Shown here piece by piece: positions 13,546-25,448 of a stretch of 64,000 nucleotides of DNA (positions are counted from its first letter, which is position 1; each line of letters starts with the position of its first letter). The stretch covers positions 171,884,325-171,948,324 of the forward strand of contig NC_133536.1 of assembly GCF_048544455.1 (NCBI RefSeq), written 5' to 3'. Source of the stretch: Silene latifolia. Lineage: Eukaryota > Streptophyta > Magnoliopsida > Caryophyllales > Caryophyllaceae. A program made the position numbers and the translations under genes. The notes beneath the pieces are model-generated. The model had not been told where the DNA came from and ran no database searches. It saw only the letters and a list, made by a program, of their open reading frames with translations.

Positions 13546-15171
13546 CAAATGAGTTGACAAAACCCAATTATCAAAATTTCAGACGTCAAAAAATTCCCAG
13601 CTCTTTCTCTCTCTACTGATCAAACACTCTGTTCATCAAAAATTCACGCGAAATTTGTTTTATTAGTTCTTCAAAATTTGATTAACAAATTTGATCAACA
13701 AATTCATCAGTTATTCAAAATTTGATCAACAATTCATTCATTATTTTGATTTTTTCAATTAAAATTATCAATTTGTTCATAATTTTTTCTCCGAAAACCC
13801 TAATTCTTCAAATTCGACTGAAGGTATTGATATTTCTTCCGATTTCTGATTTAATAATCGAATAACTTCAGTAATTGAATCAAATAACAAATTCCGACTT
13901 GATTTACGTGTTTTTTCCATAATTTTCAGCTTCAACGATCTTTGAATTCAAAGCGATCAAACTCTTACTCGCTTGATAATATTGCTTGATAATCAAACAA
14001 CGATGAATTCGGTATAAATTTGTGACATAATGCTGATATAATAACTGTTGTTATTAGGTTGATAAGTTTTTTGTTAAAATTACTGATTGCATGTAGATTG
14101 TTTTCATATTGTTACTCATTTTGTCGTTATAATAACAACTACATAATATCACAGTAATTGCATGTCGGTTTTCATTCATGATATCATTCAATATCTAGTA
14201 TTTGAATAACTGGATTACAATAATACAATAACTGACTTACAGTATTAAAATAACTTTGATATTAAATTAAAATAACTGTGATGCATTGTGCTGGACTAGG
14301 CTACCAATCTCAATAAAAAACCTCCCCCTCTCTGATAGAATAATTGTATTTGTATAATACAATAATCGCATTATAACGTTAAAATAACTGTTCTAGCGTA
14401 AAATTGTTTTTTTCATAATAAATACTATTTTATAGGATCTGACAAAAAAATCCTTACAATAACTACTCTTTAATAATGAAATAACTTTAATATTACATTA
14501 AAATAACCGTGTGTGCATTGTAGTGGACTAGGCTACCAATCTCAATAAAACCCTCCCCTCTCTCGATAGAATAATTGGATTTGTATAATACAATAATCGC
14601 ATTATAACGTTAAAATAATCTGTTGTAGCGAAATTGTTTTTTTTCATAATAAATACTATTTTATAGGATCCGACAAAAAATCCTTACAATAATCGCTCTT
14701 TAAAAATGAAATAACTTTAATATTACATTAAAATAACGGTGTGTGCATTGTGGTGGACTAGGCTACCAATCTCACTAAAACCCTCCCCTCTCTGATAGAA
14801 TAATTGGATTTGTATAATACAATAACTGCATTACAACGTTAAAATAATTGTTGTAGCAGAAATTGTTTTTTCATAATAAATACTATTTTATAGGATCTGA
14901 CAAAAAAATCCTTACAATAACTGCTCTTTAATAATGAAATAACTTTAATAGTACATTAAAATAACTGAGTGTGCATTGTGGTGGACTAGGCTACCAATCT
15001 CACTAAAACCCTCCCCTCTCTGATAGAAAAATTGGATTTGTATAATACAATAACTGCATTATAACGTTAAAATAACTGTTGTAGCAGAGATTGTATTGTT
15101 TTGTTTTGTGTAGAATCTAAGATATTGAAATTAATAATACCATAACAGATCTCTTGTTTTAATGTTTCCAG
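13546..15171. other. E3 left non-coding region and putative promoter/leader of the transposase gene
   Basis: AT-rich sequence without a coding frame. A candidate leader exon lies around 13590-13825 (AACCCTAATTCTTC context, with a possible donor GAAG|GTATTG at about 13822). The transposase exon begins after the acceptor TTTCCAG at 15171, so the first coding exon is not certain. The region includes a tandem array at 14285-15110. Confidence 0.45.
14285..15110 (+). repeat. Tandem repeat, about 230-bp unit, 3.5 copies
   Basis: The phrase GTGGACTAGGCTACCAATCTC recurs near 14290, 14523, 14753 and 14981. Each is followed by CCCTC, TCTGATAGAATAATTGGATT, TAACGTTAAAATAA and TTTTATAGGATC in the same order. 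Units differ by a few per cent and small indels. Confidence 0.9.
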
Positions 15172-17759
15172 GCATTGAAATTAATACTACCAATGCAACA
15201 ACTTTGTCTACACCTACTGTTGCGTCTGAAATAGGAGAAAATACTATCCATAATCTGGGATTGAGATATACTCCAGGTGGCAGTGAGGAGTGGAATAGGA
15301 TGGTAGAAAATGGTTTCAAACCTGCTCTAGGGTTAATGTTTGTAAAGCTGGAGGAGGCAATATAGTTTTACAATTTATATGCTGTGGCTTGTGGTTTCAT
15401 ACCAAGAAAGTACACACAAACAAGATTCTGTGATGGTTTGATAGACAAAAAATCAATGGTCTGCAATAGACATGGATTCAAAGAGGATCGCAAAAAACTC
15501 AAACCTGTTGTTGAATTTGAAAACACAGAAGAGAATAAGAAGAGGAAAAGATCTGTAGAGCAAAAGAAAACAAAAATAACAAGATTTGGTTGCAAGGCAA
15601 AAATACGGTTTTGTGTTGTATTCAATGACCTTAAGGAGCTAATAGGGTATGCTATTGATACGTTTTAGGAAGGTCATAATCACAGACTCTGCTCACTCAA
15701 AGAACGGGAATTCCAGAAAAACGTAAGAACACTTAACCTTTACATGAAGCAGACAATTGTTAACAATTGTAAACTCAACATCGGGGCTACCAAGACATTT
15801 AGAATTCTGGCGGAACAATCAAATGGGTATGCAAATATTGGTGCATCTCTCACAGAATTCAAGAACTTCAAAAGAAATATTAAATGTTATATAGGTGACA
15901 AGGATGCTGACATGATTCTTGATTATTTAAAGGCGCTTTCTGAATCACAAGATGGCTTTTACTATGCTTATCAAGTTGACGAGGATAATTGTTTGGCTAA
16001 AATCTTTTGGGCATATGCACAAGCAAGAATGAATTATTCCTTGTTTGGGGACACCATCACCTTTGATCCTACTTACGGTACTAACAAGTACCACATGACC
16101 TTCACCTTATTCACTGGTGTTGACAACCACAAAAAATCAGTGACTTTTGCTGCTGCACTTGTCGATCATGAGAACGATGGGTCATTCATTTGGGTGTTTA
16201 AGAAGTTCCTTGATTGTATGGGCAACAAGAAACCTCAGTGCATTCTTACTGATCAAGATCCGGCAATTAAACTCGGGGTGCATTCTGTATTCAAGAAAGC
16301 AAGACATCGCTACTGCATGTGGCATATAATGAAAAAACTTACCGATAAAGTTGAGTCACAGATTTGTAAGGAGACTGACTTTGTTGAGCGGATATGTGGA
16401 GTTGTTTGGGATACTGACTTGGAACCCATTAAGTGTGAAGAAAAATGGACTCAAGTGATTAATGACTTTGAGTTGAATGATAATACTTGGTTGACATACA
16501 TGTATGGCAAAAGGCACAAATGGATACCTTCTTACTTTAGGGATTTGCCTTTAGGCTGCCTTTTGAAAACTACACAAAGATCAGAGAGTCAAAACAGTTA
16601 TTTCAAAAGATTTGAGAGCATAGATGGCACACTTGTAGAATTTTGGTTGCGTTTTCAGAGTGCAATGGAACAACAACGCTATAATCACAGATTTCTTGAT
16701 GCTGCAAGTGACAGCACATTGCCACAGGTTTCTTCTAAGACAATGATTGAGAAACATGCCTCTAAAATCTACACACACACTGTTTTCTATGAGTTCCAAG
16801 AGCAAGTGCAAATGGCTCCCTGTTCGTGTGCCGTTAGGGGGTTTTCTGAGCAAGGAAACATGCACATTATAAATGTTGAAGATGCCTACAGGAAGCATAG
16901 AATATTTCAGGTTTATCAATTTTATAAACATAATTGTCTTTTTACTTTAACATACAATAACTGTAATAAAAGAATACAATAACCGTGTTTTACTATTTAA
17001 AAAACTGAAGGACTTCTACCTTGGTGTTCATTGCTAGTCTGCATAAAATAATTCATGTTGAACTATATAATAACTATGTTTGCCTTTTAAAATAACTACA
17101 CTGTAATGCAGGTTGCTCACAATAACGAATCAAAGGAAACAACATGTACGTGCAAGATGTTTGAGAGGAAAGGAATCCTTTGTAAACACATTATATGGAT
17201 TATATCAGGAAAAGGACTGAAAAGCATACCGAAGCAGTACATCGAAACCAGATGGACAAAGAAATCATATAGAAAGCCTTTGTATGGACTGGATGGAAAG
17301 TTATTGCAATACTACGATCCCACTGATTTGAGAAAGTTGGAATTATCAAGGGTATGGTCAGAGTTTTATGCAATAATAAGTGTTCTTAACTCGATGCCTG
17401 AAAATCAAATCAAGGAGCTAAGTTTGATGCTTTTACAATTCCGAGAGAAAATAAATCCAACAAAAGAGAGCTTGACAAAGGAACAAGAACTGGAAATGCT
17501 CTTAGGTTGTTCAGCAAAATCAAATATTACTGTTCTTCCACCAAAGATTGAAAAAAACAAAGGAAGCGGCAAGAGAATGAAATCAAACAAGAATAAGGCA
17601 ATTGAGAAGGCGAGCAAACCGAAGAGGCTATGTAACAACTGCAAACAAATGGGACACCATGACAAGAGAAACTGTCCAAATCCGTTTGTTGAGCATGCTT
17701 TAGAGGAAGAAGATGAAGAGGAAAATGAAATGGAGGATGAAGATGAAGAAGAAGAATGA
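15172..17759 (+). pseudogene. MULE/FAR1-type transposase, two in-frame TAG codons
   Basis: Two exons are clear: 15172-16910 and 17112-17759, with an intron TTTCAG|GTTTATC...AATGCAG|GTTGCT. The first part is a FAR1/WRKY-GCM1-like zinc-binding domain: FYNLYAVACGFIPRK, VCNRHGFKED, RFGCKAKIRF, EGHNH. Next is the MULE transposase domain: ITFDPTYGTNKYHMTF, GVDNHKK, CILTDQDPAI, RHRYCMWHI, in which the first two acidic catalytic residues are visible; I could not place the third. A SWIM zinc finger follows (CTCKMFERKGILCKHI), then a CCHC knuckle (CNNCKQMGHHDKRNC) and an acidic tail. TAG codons at 15363 (before FYNLYA) and 15666 (before EGHNH) interrupt an otherwise continuous frame. The product would cut and join the element ends in the nucleus. 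Confidence 0.85.
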
Positions 17760-18800
17760 AAAATGCATTACGCTTTAAAATAATCAAGATTACGTTTTAA
17801 AATAATCCATATTATGCTTTACAATAACCGCAAGATTGCAAAATAAGTGTGTTAGACTTTTTTACAAATAATCAGGGGTATACTTTACAATAAGTGTGTT
17901 AGACTTTTACAATAATCAAAGTTATGCTTTACATTAATTGATGTTGAATTTTTTTGCAATTGTTCTGATTTTGTTCATTTAATAATACATTGCGCTATTA
18001 CAATAATCATGTGAAAACTATACAATAATCACAATTATGCTTTATAATAATTGATGTTGAGTTTATTTGCAATTGTTCTGATTTTTTTCCATAAATATAT
18101 TAATTTGATAATGCTTTACAGTAATTGTTAATGCTTTACACTTGCCAATTTGTTACAATAATCAAAGATATGCTTTAAAATAATTGGGGAAGAGCTTTAC
18201 AATAATCAGATACATGAGAGCTTTAAAATAATCAGAGGTATGCTTTAAAATAATTGGGCAAACGCTTTACAATAATCAGCTACATGAAAAGCTTTAAAAT
18301 AATTGCATTTGATCATTTGAATAACTGAATAATCATGTGAAAACTATACAATAATCACAATTATGCTTTATAATAATTGATGTTGAGTTTATTTGCAATT
18401 GTTCTGATTTTTTTCCATAAATATATTAATTTGATAATGCTTCACAGTAATTGATAATGCTTTACACTTGCCAATTTGTTACAATAATCAAAGATATGCT
18501 TTAAAATAATTGGGGAAGAGCTTTACAATAGTCAGATACATGAGAGCTTTAAAATAATCAGAGGTATGCTTTAAAATAATTGGGCAAACGCTTTACAATA
18601 ATCAGCTACATGAAAGCTTTAAAATAATTGCATTTGATCATTTGAATAACTGTTTGGAGATATTACAATAACAGCTTATAGGCATTACAAAAACACTTTC
18701 TGAAAAAATTTGTTCAATCAACCAATAACAGCTATCTAAACATTAGATTATCCGACAAAATCCATCTAGAATTGTTCGCTAAATCCATCTAGAATCAAAC
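17760..18800. repeat. Intergenic region of E3: TTACAATAAT word array with a 326-bp direct duplication
   Basis: Between the converging 3' ends there is no coding frame. The words GCTTTACAATAATC and GCTTTAAAATAATTG recur throughout. The stretch starting TCATGTGAAAACTATAC at 18007 repeats from 18333 with almost no change, giving two adjacent copies of about 326 bp. Confidence 0.85.
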
Positions 18801-18949
18801 AATTGTTCTTTTATGTGTTTCGCCGAGAAGGACCATTAATGGCTGTTGTTTTAACCCTTTTCCTCCCTGATCTTCTGACTTTTAAAAGATCTTTCTCTAC
18901 TTCCAATATACTCCCCCTCAAAATTTCCACTTGTTCCAAAAGAGACGCT

Positions 18950-19897
18950 CTTGACTCGTTGGCATCTGACATCAACAAAATAGCCACCATCTCAAGCCAT
19001 ATAGGAATCCTCTCAACTCTCTTCTTAACCGCATACAATCCCTTCTCGTGCTTCCCTTCATATGTGAGCATGTGAAACATGGTGAAAAATGCCGATTCCT
19101 TATCAGCCTTGACATTCACTTTCCATTCAAAATCAACATTCACGAATGTAAATGTGTTAATGAGAACTCCTTCTTTTGCTGTTTTCCTTGTATCCAAAAA
19201 GTCAGAAAAACAATCAACATACAGCATGTACAAACAAAAAAAGAATTAGAAAGCATGAGTATACAATAACAAGTTTAAAACAATACAATAACTTTGTTAC
19301 AACAATACAATAATTCTGAGTGAAAATAGAATTTGTATATGATCAGGAGTTAGAAAAACGTACTGCAATCTTTGCAAGTCTGTAAAAATCGAATTTTTCC
19401 CAATCTTTATGCGATGTATGGTCCAGCACATCAACCGTCTTGTTCATAAAGTTCACACAAACGCAAAAGTAGTACTTCTCTAAAGACAACGGGATGAAGA
19501 CAAGGTCCACATCGATCTCAGAGTTTACAACATTTTCACCTAAATAATAGGACCAAAACTGCACAACCTTGTCTTTCTGGCTGTCAATTACATCATCACT
19601 ATCCCCTCTTTGCTCTAGCATGTCTTCAAAGATTCCCTATAAATACCATAAAAGTGTGATGAAAATTGAAGATAAATGATTAAACATTCTACAGTAACTG
19701 CACAATGAAAAACAGATCATACCATATGTTGTGTCCCAAGGAACATCATCACTGGCGCTTCTTTCTCTTTAACCTCCATGAAATTCAAGACAACTGACCA
19801 GGCAGCTATTATGCGCAACTCAGTGTAATTTTCGGGCTTCGTAGAAAGAATATCAGACCTATCCAAGATAGCATTGCCCGCAGAAAACAAAAGTTCA
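18950..19897 (-). other. Ulp1 domain 2 of the E3 gene (catalytic His and Cys replaced)
   Basis: Aligned by hand with domain 1: RIIAAWSVVLNFME matches VIDCWSFLLND; DVDLVFIPLSLEKYYFCV matches GVDLVFILVHFGDHFFCV, so the catalytic His position is Tyr. MNKTVDVLDH keeps the Asp. TFVNVDFEW...KESAFFTMFHML matches FVNVAFGW...LDCGVFVMIHMM, so the Cys position is Ser and the Gln is gone. The scaffold motifs remain, which suggests a non-catalytic pseudo-peptidase module rather than random decay. Confidence 0.65.
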
Positions 19898-19970
19898 CTG
19901 CAAAGGAGTAAAAAAAAGCATAATAATATTTTAAAACAATATTTAAAAAATAACTACCAGCTACAAAAAC

Positions 19971-20218
19971 TGAGTTTTTCATAATACAATAACTATGTTA
20001 ATGTAATACAATAATCGATTATTGTATTACATTAACATAGTTATTGTATTATGAAAACTCAGTTATTGTAATTTGTAAAAAAAATAGAATAATTGAACTT
20101 GTAGAATACAATAACTGCAATACAGTATTAGAATAATCACACAAACTTGTTTCTCATTGAGTTTGGAGAAAAAAGAACATACTCATTTGCAAGATTGTAA
20201 TCATCCAAGAAACAATAA
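19971..20218 (-). repeat. Intron segment with a perfect-looking palindrome, copy 1 of a 245-bp duplication
   Basis: The palindrome spans 19972-20060 and is centred on AATAATCGATTATT, with arms of about 44 bp ending GAGTTTTTCATAATAC and GTATTATGAAAACTC. The following 150 bp, up to the exon end coding YCFLDDYNLANE, are repeated at 21501-21744. The arms are made of the element's TACAATAACT words. Confidence 0.9.
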
Positions 20219-20639
20219 TCAACAACTTGTTTCTTCTTGCTTGGCATAGCACGTGTATATCTGCTGATAGCCCTCGTAACTTTTGAAACAACAACAAAAT
20301 TTGTATCTGCCTTGCCACAGTTTATTGAGCAGCCAAGACCATCAGAGTTCGGTCTACTACCTCGGCTTGATCTAATCATCCCAGCGCTTATAGGTGTATC
20401 AGGCATACTCTTTTTCCCAGGCCCCGGAGTACCTACACCATCATCCGGTTCCTCTGCCACAACCCTAGCAGCTTCCAAAGCATCTGCTTCAGCCCTTGCC
20501 GCTTCCAACTGAGCTAGCTTACGCTTCTCAGGCAAAACAGGCAGCAAAGGTGCCTTTGCCTTTGTAAAATCATCAACCAAATCCAACAACTGTTTCCTAA
20601 TTTTGTTGATATGGGCTAAAACCAAGATGGCAGCTATCT

Positions 20640-22074
20640 CAGCTCTATATATGATCCTTTTCAATGGGTCATGCAACTCTGATTTGAACAACTTCCCAAC
20701 ATAAAACATCATATGAATCATGACAAAAACACCACAATCCAAATTCTGGGACCCTTCCGATTTCCACCCAAAAGCCACATTTACAAATTTGAAATTGCAG
20801 ACCTCACTGCCTCTTTCAAAACCTTTCTCGACAAGAAAACTACCAAATATTTCAACCTGGTTACATTTTTAAATCAAAATTCATCACTCAAGAACAAAAA
20901 ACATAACTAAAAGAAGTAGATAAAAACAAAAACTTATAATAAGGTACATACAATAGAGTTGGTAGCCAACACCCAGATACTATCTTCAAAATCATCATAT
21001 ACACGATTGTCAAGATAGTCCACAGTCTTCCCCACAAAATTAACAACAACACAGAAAAAATGATCTCCAAAATGAACAAGGATAAAAACCTGGCATGATA
21101 AAACAGGCGTACATAAACCTTTGTTGTTCTCAACGATAAAATAATCAACAGAAGAAAGAAAGAAAGAAGAGAAAATATTGGAAAAATTACCAAATCGACA
21201 CCAATGTCAAGAGAACCTTGGCTGTTCTCAATGACAGTGTCCCAAGCATTACAAATTTCCTTTCTGTATAAATCGTTCTCATCATCAGCAGCTTTGATAA
21301 GCTTAAACAAAGAAGCCTATGAAAAATATTACCACACTATAAGAGAAAATGAAGTATCACAATTGAAAAAACATGGTTAACTGAATACAATAACTACTAT
21401 TCTGCTTTACAATAACTATCACAACAATAACAGCTTCATTATAATACAATAACCACACTAACGTATTGAAATAAAAAAAAACTAACTACAATACAATAAT
21501 CGAGTTTTCATAATACAATAACTATGTTATTGTAATACAATAATCGATTATTGTATTACAATAACATAGTTATTGTATTATGAAAACTCAGTTATTGTAA
21601 CTTGTAAAAAAGATAGAATAATTGAACTTGTATAATACAATAACTGTTACAGTATTAGAATAATCACACAAACTTGTTTCTCATTGAGTTTGGAGAAAAA
21701 AGAACATACTCATTTGCAAGATTGTAATCATCCAAGAAACAATAAACAAAATTGAAGAATAGGAAAACTTGTTTAGCTGAATAAAATAACAGCTAACATG
21801 CTTTACAATAATCAAGTAACTACAATAGAATAACTGTCATAACCATTGTAAATTTACTGATACAGAAATATATAAAAAAAATTTCACATACCGAATGACT
21901 TGTAACAAAAAACTTCTTGTGGGGGATAACTCTTTCCCAGCCTTGACCAGCATGTCATTAAGTAAAAACGACCAGCAATCAATCACGTTCGATGCGATCA
22001 TAGTCTTAGCAGATAGTGAAATAATGTCATCTCGAGTTAACATGTTGTGAAATGAAAACACAACCAAATCCTCC
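20640..22074 (-). other. Ulp1 domain 1 of the E3 gene (catalytic residues present)
   Basis: Across four exons the domain runs EDLVVFSFHNMLTRDD, NVIDCWSFLLN, DIGVDLVFILVHFGDHFFCV, VNFVGKTVDYLDN, then NFKFVNVAFGW and SQNLDCGVFVMIHM. His in GDHFF, Asp in YLDN and Cys in LDCGVF fit the His-Asp-Cys arrangement of C48 peptidases. A Gln four residues before the Cys may serve the oxyanion hole, but that spacing is shorter than the usual Q-x-N-x-x-D-C pattern. The fold assignment rests on motif order. Confidence 0.7.
21501..21744 (-). repeat. Copy 2 of the palindrome-bearing segment, carrying a stranded exon fragment
   Basis: This stretch inside the intron between the exons at 22074-21892 and 21316-21191 is nearly identical to 19971-20218, including the palindrome (21502-21589). 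It also includes 35-40 bp coding DYCFLDDYNLANE plus its splice donor. The exon piece sits in an intron here and could be mis-spliced. Near identity means a recent copying event between two introns of the same gene. Confidence 0.9.
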
Positions 22075-22151
22075 CTGCCACATGGAAACAAATTATATAG
22101 TAAAAACAAAAACCCAAACAACAATAAAAGCTTTTAAAAAGTAGATATATT

Positions 22152-22154
<3 letters not shown>

Positions 22155-22183
<29 letters not shown>
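22155..22183 (+). repeat. (A)29 run in an intron of the E3 gene
   Basis: A pure A run lies in the intron between 22211 and 22075, just beyond the splice donor region. It is probably a slippage product. Confidence 0.9.
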
Positions 22184-22188
<5 letters not shown>

Positions 22189-24289
22189 AACGAAAAACAT
22201 ATAATGCTTACCTAATTCGTAGGTCATGATCGTGCAGAAAACAGTAATCAAGTACAGTCTTCCTCTGCATTAAAATAGGAGCAAAAAGCTCCTTGTACTC
22301 GCACAAAAAAACAGACACTACAACTGCATCAGGATTGGGTGATTCACAATCTAAATCACACCCTATACCACAATTCCCAAAAAACGTATGCTCAGGCATA
22401 ACGTCTGAATGCAGCAGGCAAGCATTTATAACAGAACTATCTTGCATTCTAGCCCCAACAACAGCCTCATTGACAACTTTGTTAACAACGTCATCCACAC
22501 TACCCAAGTCCACAGCTTCATTCTCAACATCAATATTATCAATGCCGTCATTAGTTGGCACCTCATTCGGTTTCTCAGCCGCTAGATCAGGGATCTTATT
22601 TTTACCTTTCTCCCGAGAATAAACCACCTTATATTTTTCTGGATCAAACGCTAAACCCCCATTCCTTTCATCTTTTCCCTTTTTATGCTCCCCCTTTTCA
22701 TGCTCCTTGCAAAAACTTTCATACAACGGCAGTTTACTTCCCGCCTGTTTCATTTCCTCAGCTTTTTCACAAATAAAATTGAAATATTTAGTGAACAAAG
22801 AATCATCGTCACTAATGAAAGCAGAAGTCGAAGAAACTGAAGTTGCTGTCGAAGAATCTTCAACTGTTGAAGAACCACACTCATTTCCCATCGCTTCCTT
22901 CCGTTGCGTGTACAAATGGAGAAATATCTCAACATCCCTCTTCATCATCAAAAGATGTGCTTGGGAAACCTAAGAAAAAAAAAGAATAATTATACTAAGT
23001 CTTTACAATAGTTATACTAAGTCTTTACAATAATTTACAATAATTGAAAAAAATAACTGCCACAAAACTTTAAAATAACTACACTACACCTTTACAATAA
23101 CTACAAAAAAATGATGGGAAGAATGATTGGAAGTTACATCAGCAGCCTTTGCTCGAATAACATCATCAGTATTAAAACAGTCAGGCAGTTCCAGATACTT
23201 TTTCCCAGGTTCAGGTTTATCAACGACTGCACGTACCTCAGCAGCTTTAGCTTCTCTTAAGCATTTGCAGACATGATACACACCATTGACATATTCCCCA
23301 TTCCCTAGCGAACCAGAATTGAGCTCTAAAATACCCCAACTAACAAAAGACTTCTCATCCCAGTGCTTGATAAGAGGAGTCTCAGAAGACATTGTATATT
23401 CCATAAAACGCATACGATGGAAGTATGCCACCATAACAACAAGTATGCAAACACGCAAAGTAGACGACCCAGTTCTACACCGCTCAACACCTTCGACTAA
23501 TTTATCAAACACATACCCACACCAATCCAAATGGTGGATACATGAAACATCTTGCACCGCTTTAAGAATTGAAAATTCAATTCCATAATTTGAAGGGGGA
23601 GCAAGGACAATGGACATAGCATAAAGCACAAACAAACCCTCAAAATTCATCTCCCCCATCATCCCCCATATCAGTAATTGCATTATAAACAGCAGGGATA
23701 GTAACATAATTTGTCCCTTCTACATTAAACTTCTTCCGGAACTCAGCTTTCAACGTTTCTTGTGAACACAATAAACTATGTCCAATGTAAAGAACCTCAA
23801 CCGTATCACCACCATTTGGCAATCCAAAAACATCATACACATCATCTTTTGACAGAAAATTTTTGACATATCTTGCTTGAAAAATATGAGCAGTAGCATT
23901 AAAGTGTTTTATAAACAATGGTATAACACCCAATGGCAAACTGTTCACTTTAAAATCAAGCAAACAACCAAATCCGATCTCAATGACAGCCTTTCGCTGA
24001 TTTGGACCAAGTTGTTTTACCAGATTAACCAAACCATTAGGACGACAGCTCACTTTAATGTTTGCAGCACTGAAAATGGAAAATCAAGCAAAATATAAAA
24101 AGAGTGACACAACAAAACAAAGGAGAAATAAACGGAAACTCATAACAGGGGGCAGGACACATATACTCACATGTTCAATCTTGGAGTTCCAGGAACCTTA
24201 CTAAGCTTCTTTTTTGGAAAATTTACTTTTGAGCGTTTTAAATCAGCTTTATTACCAACTTCAGGCTCCCTATTACGTTTAGGACCCAT

Positions 24290-25130
24290 TTGTTTTTATC
24301 ATTGAGCAAACAGAATACAAAATTATCAGAATAAACACAAAAAATATGACAACAACTAATACAATAACTGAGTTTTGATAATACAATAATCAGGATAAAA
24401 TAATACAATAACTGGACTTGACTAAAAAGTGATAACTAAATAATTTACGTATAGAATAACTAAATTACTATATTACAATAACTACCCCAATACATTACAA
24501 TAATAAACATCACTATATTACAATAACAACATCACTATATTACAATAACAAACTTTTCATATTAAAATAACTGGACTTGACTAAAAGTTGACTTAAAAAC
24601 ACTAACCAAAGATCAATAACTAAAATAATACTCATTACAATAACTGAGTTTCTACATTACAATAACTACCACAATACATTACAATAACAACATCAATATA
24701 TTACAATAACACAAATAATTCCAAACACACACACATTATGTTCATTAGAATTATACGAATTCACAACAAAAAGAAAAACCTCAACAACAGATACAAAAAT
24801 GAAAAATGAATTACGAAACCCTAAATTATGCAAAGACAATGAAAAATGTAAATTAACAACAAAACACAACAAATTAAACTATATACTAAACAAAATGAAG
24901 AATAAACACAGAAAACAAGAAAATCAAGTAGAAAACAAGAACAAGAACATGCAAAATTGAACAAAATCAACGAAAAAAATAATTTCAGCTCATTGATTAC
25001 CTGTTGAGAAGGACGAACAAACTGAGAACCACGATTATGAGAGAAACGACGATAATGAAGTAGAAGAACGACACAAATTGAGCACAAATTGAAGTAGAAG
25101 GACATCAAAGATGAACAAAATCAACGAACG
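24290..25130 (-). promoter_or_regulatory. Leader region of the E3 Ulp1-type gene
   Basis: Upstream of the ATG at 24289 the sequence is filled with TTACAATAACT-type words and has no coding frame. A donor CAACAG|GTAATCAATG at 25001/25000 could end a non-coding first exon, as in E2. A polypurine/GA run at 25157-25192 lies upstream of it and could be part of the promoter. No clear TATA box was assigned. Confidence 0.4.
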
Positions 25131-25152
25131 CACTGATATTTTCAGAGGGAAA

Positions 25153-25196
<44 letters not shown>

Positions 25197-25304
25197 AATT
25201 GTCGAGAAAACGGGAGGAAAAAAGAAGTCAAACCATCAAAATTGGGTTTATATATGAGATGTAAAATTAATCTCAGCCACATATCTTATGTTAGATGAAT
25301 GATC

Positions 25305-25353
25305 CAGATTTAGAGGGGTAACTCACCAAAAGTACCTTAACTCATTTGATCCC

Positions 25354-25356
<3 letters not shown>
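25305..25356 (-). repeat. Right terminal inverted repeat of E3
   Basis: On the minus strand, starting at the TA array, it reads GATCAAATGAGTTAAGG, then ACTTTTGGTGAGTTACCCC. It pairs with the left end at 13494-13545 with moderate divergence. Immediately inside, GCTGAGATTAAT resembles text just inside the ends of E5 and E7. Confidence 0.75.

Positions 25357-25448
<92 letters not shown>
25357..25448. repeat. (TA)n array between E3 and E4
   Basis: About 85 bp of TA repeats with one TG near the right edge. The E3 right end abuts on the left and the E4 left end (AAGATCAAATGAGTCC) on the right. Confidence 0.95.

Larger units (their letters stand above)
18811..24289 (-). pseudogene. Spliced transposon gene with two tandem Ulp1-type peptidase domains
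   Basis: Exons read from the sequence (minus): 24289-24171, 24071-23138, 22969-22212, 22074-21892, 21316-21191, 21089-20952, 20856-20183, 19897-19723, 19636-19364 and about 19220-18811. All have GT-AG junctions and consistent phase except the last acceptor. The order is a short basic N-terminus (MGPKRNREPE), the CRPNGLVNLV...PLIKHWDEKSF domain shared with E2, a charged linker ending KTVLDYCFLHDHDLRIR, Ulp1 domain 1, a second linker ending KQVVDYCFLDDYNLANE, degenerate Ulp1 domain 2 and a basic tail. Defects are a one-base frameshift in a T run near 23642, and the last exon lacking an AG acceptor before VDCFSDFL. The repeated linker shows that the linker-plus-peptidase unit was duplicated. Its role in transposition is unknown; family members cleave SUMO-like or related isopeptide bonds. 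Confidence 0.75.
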
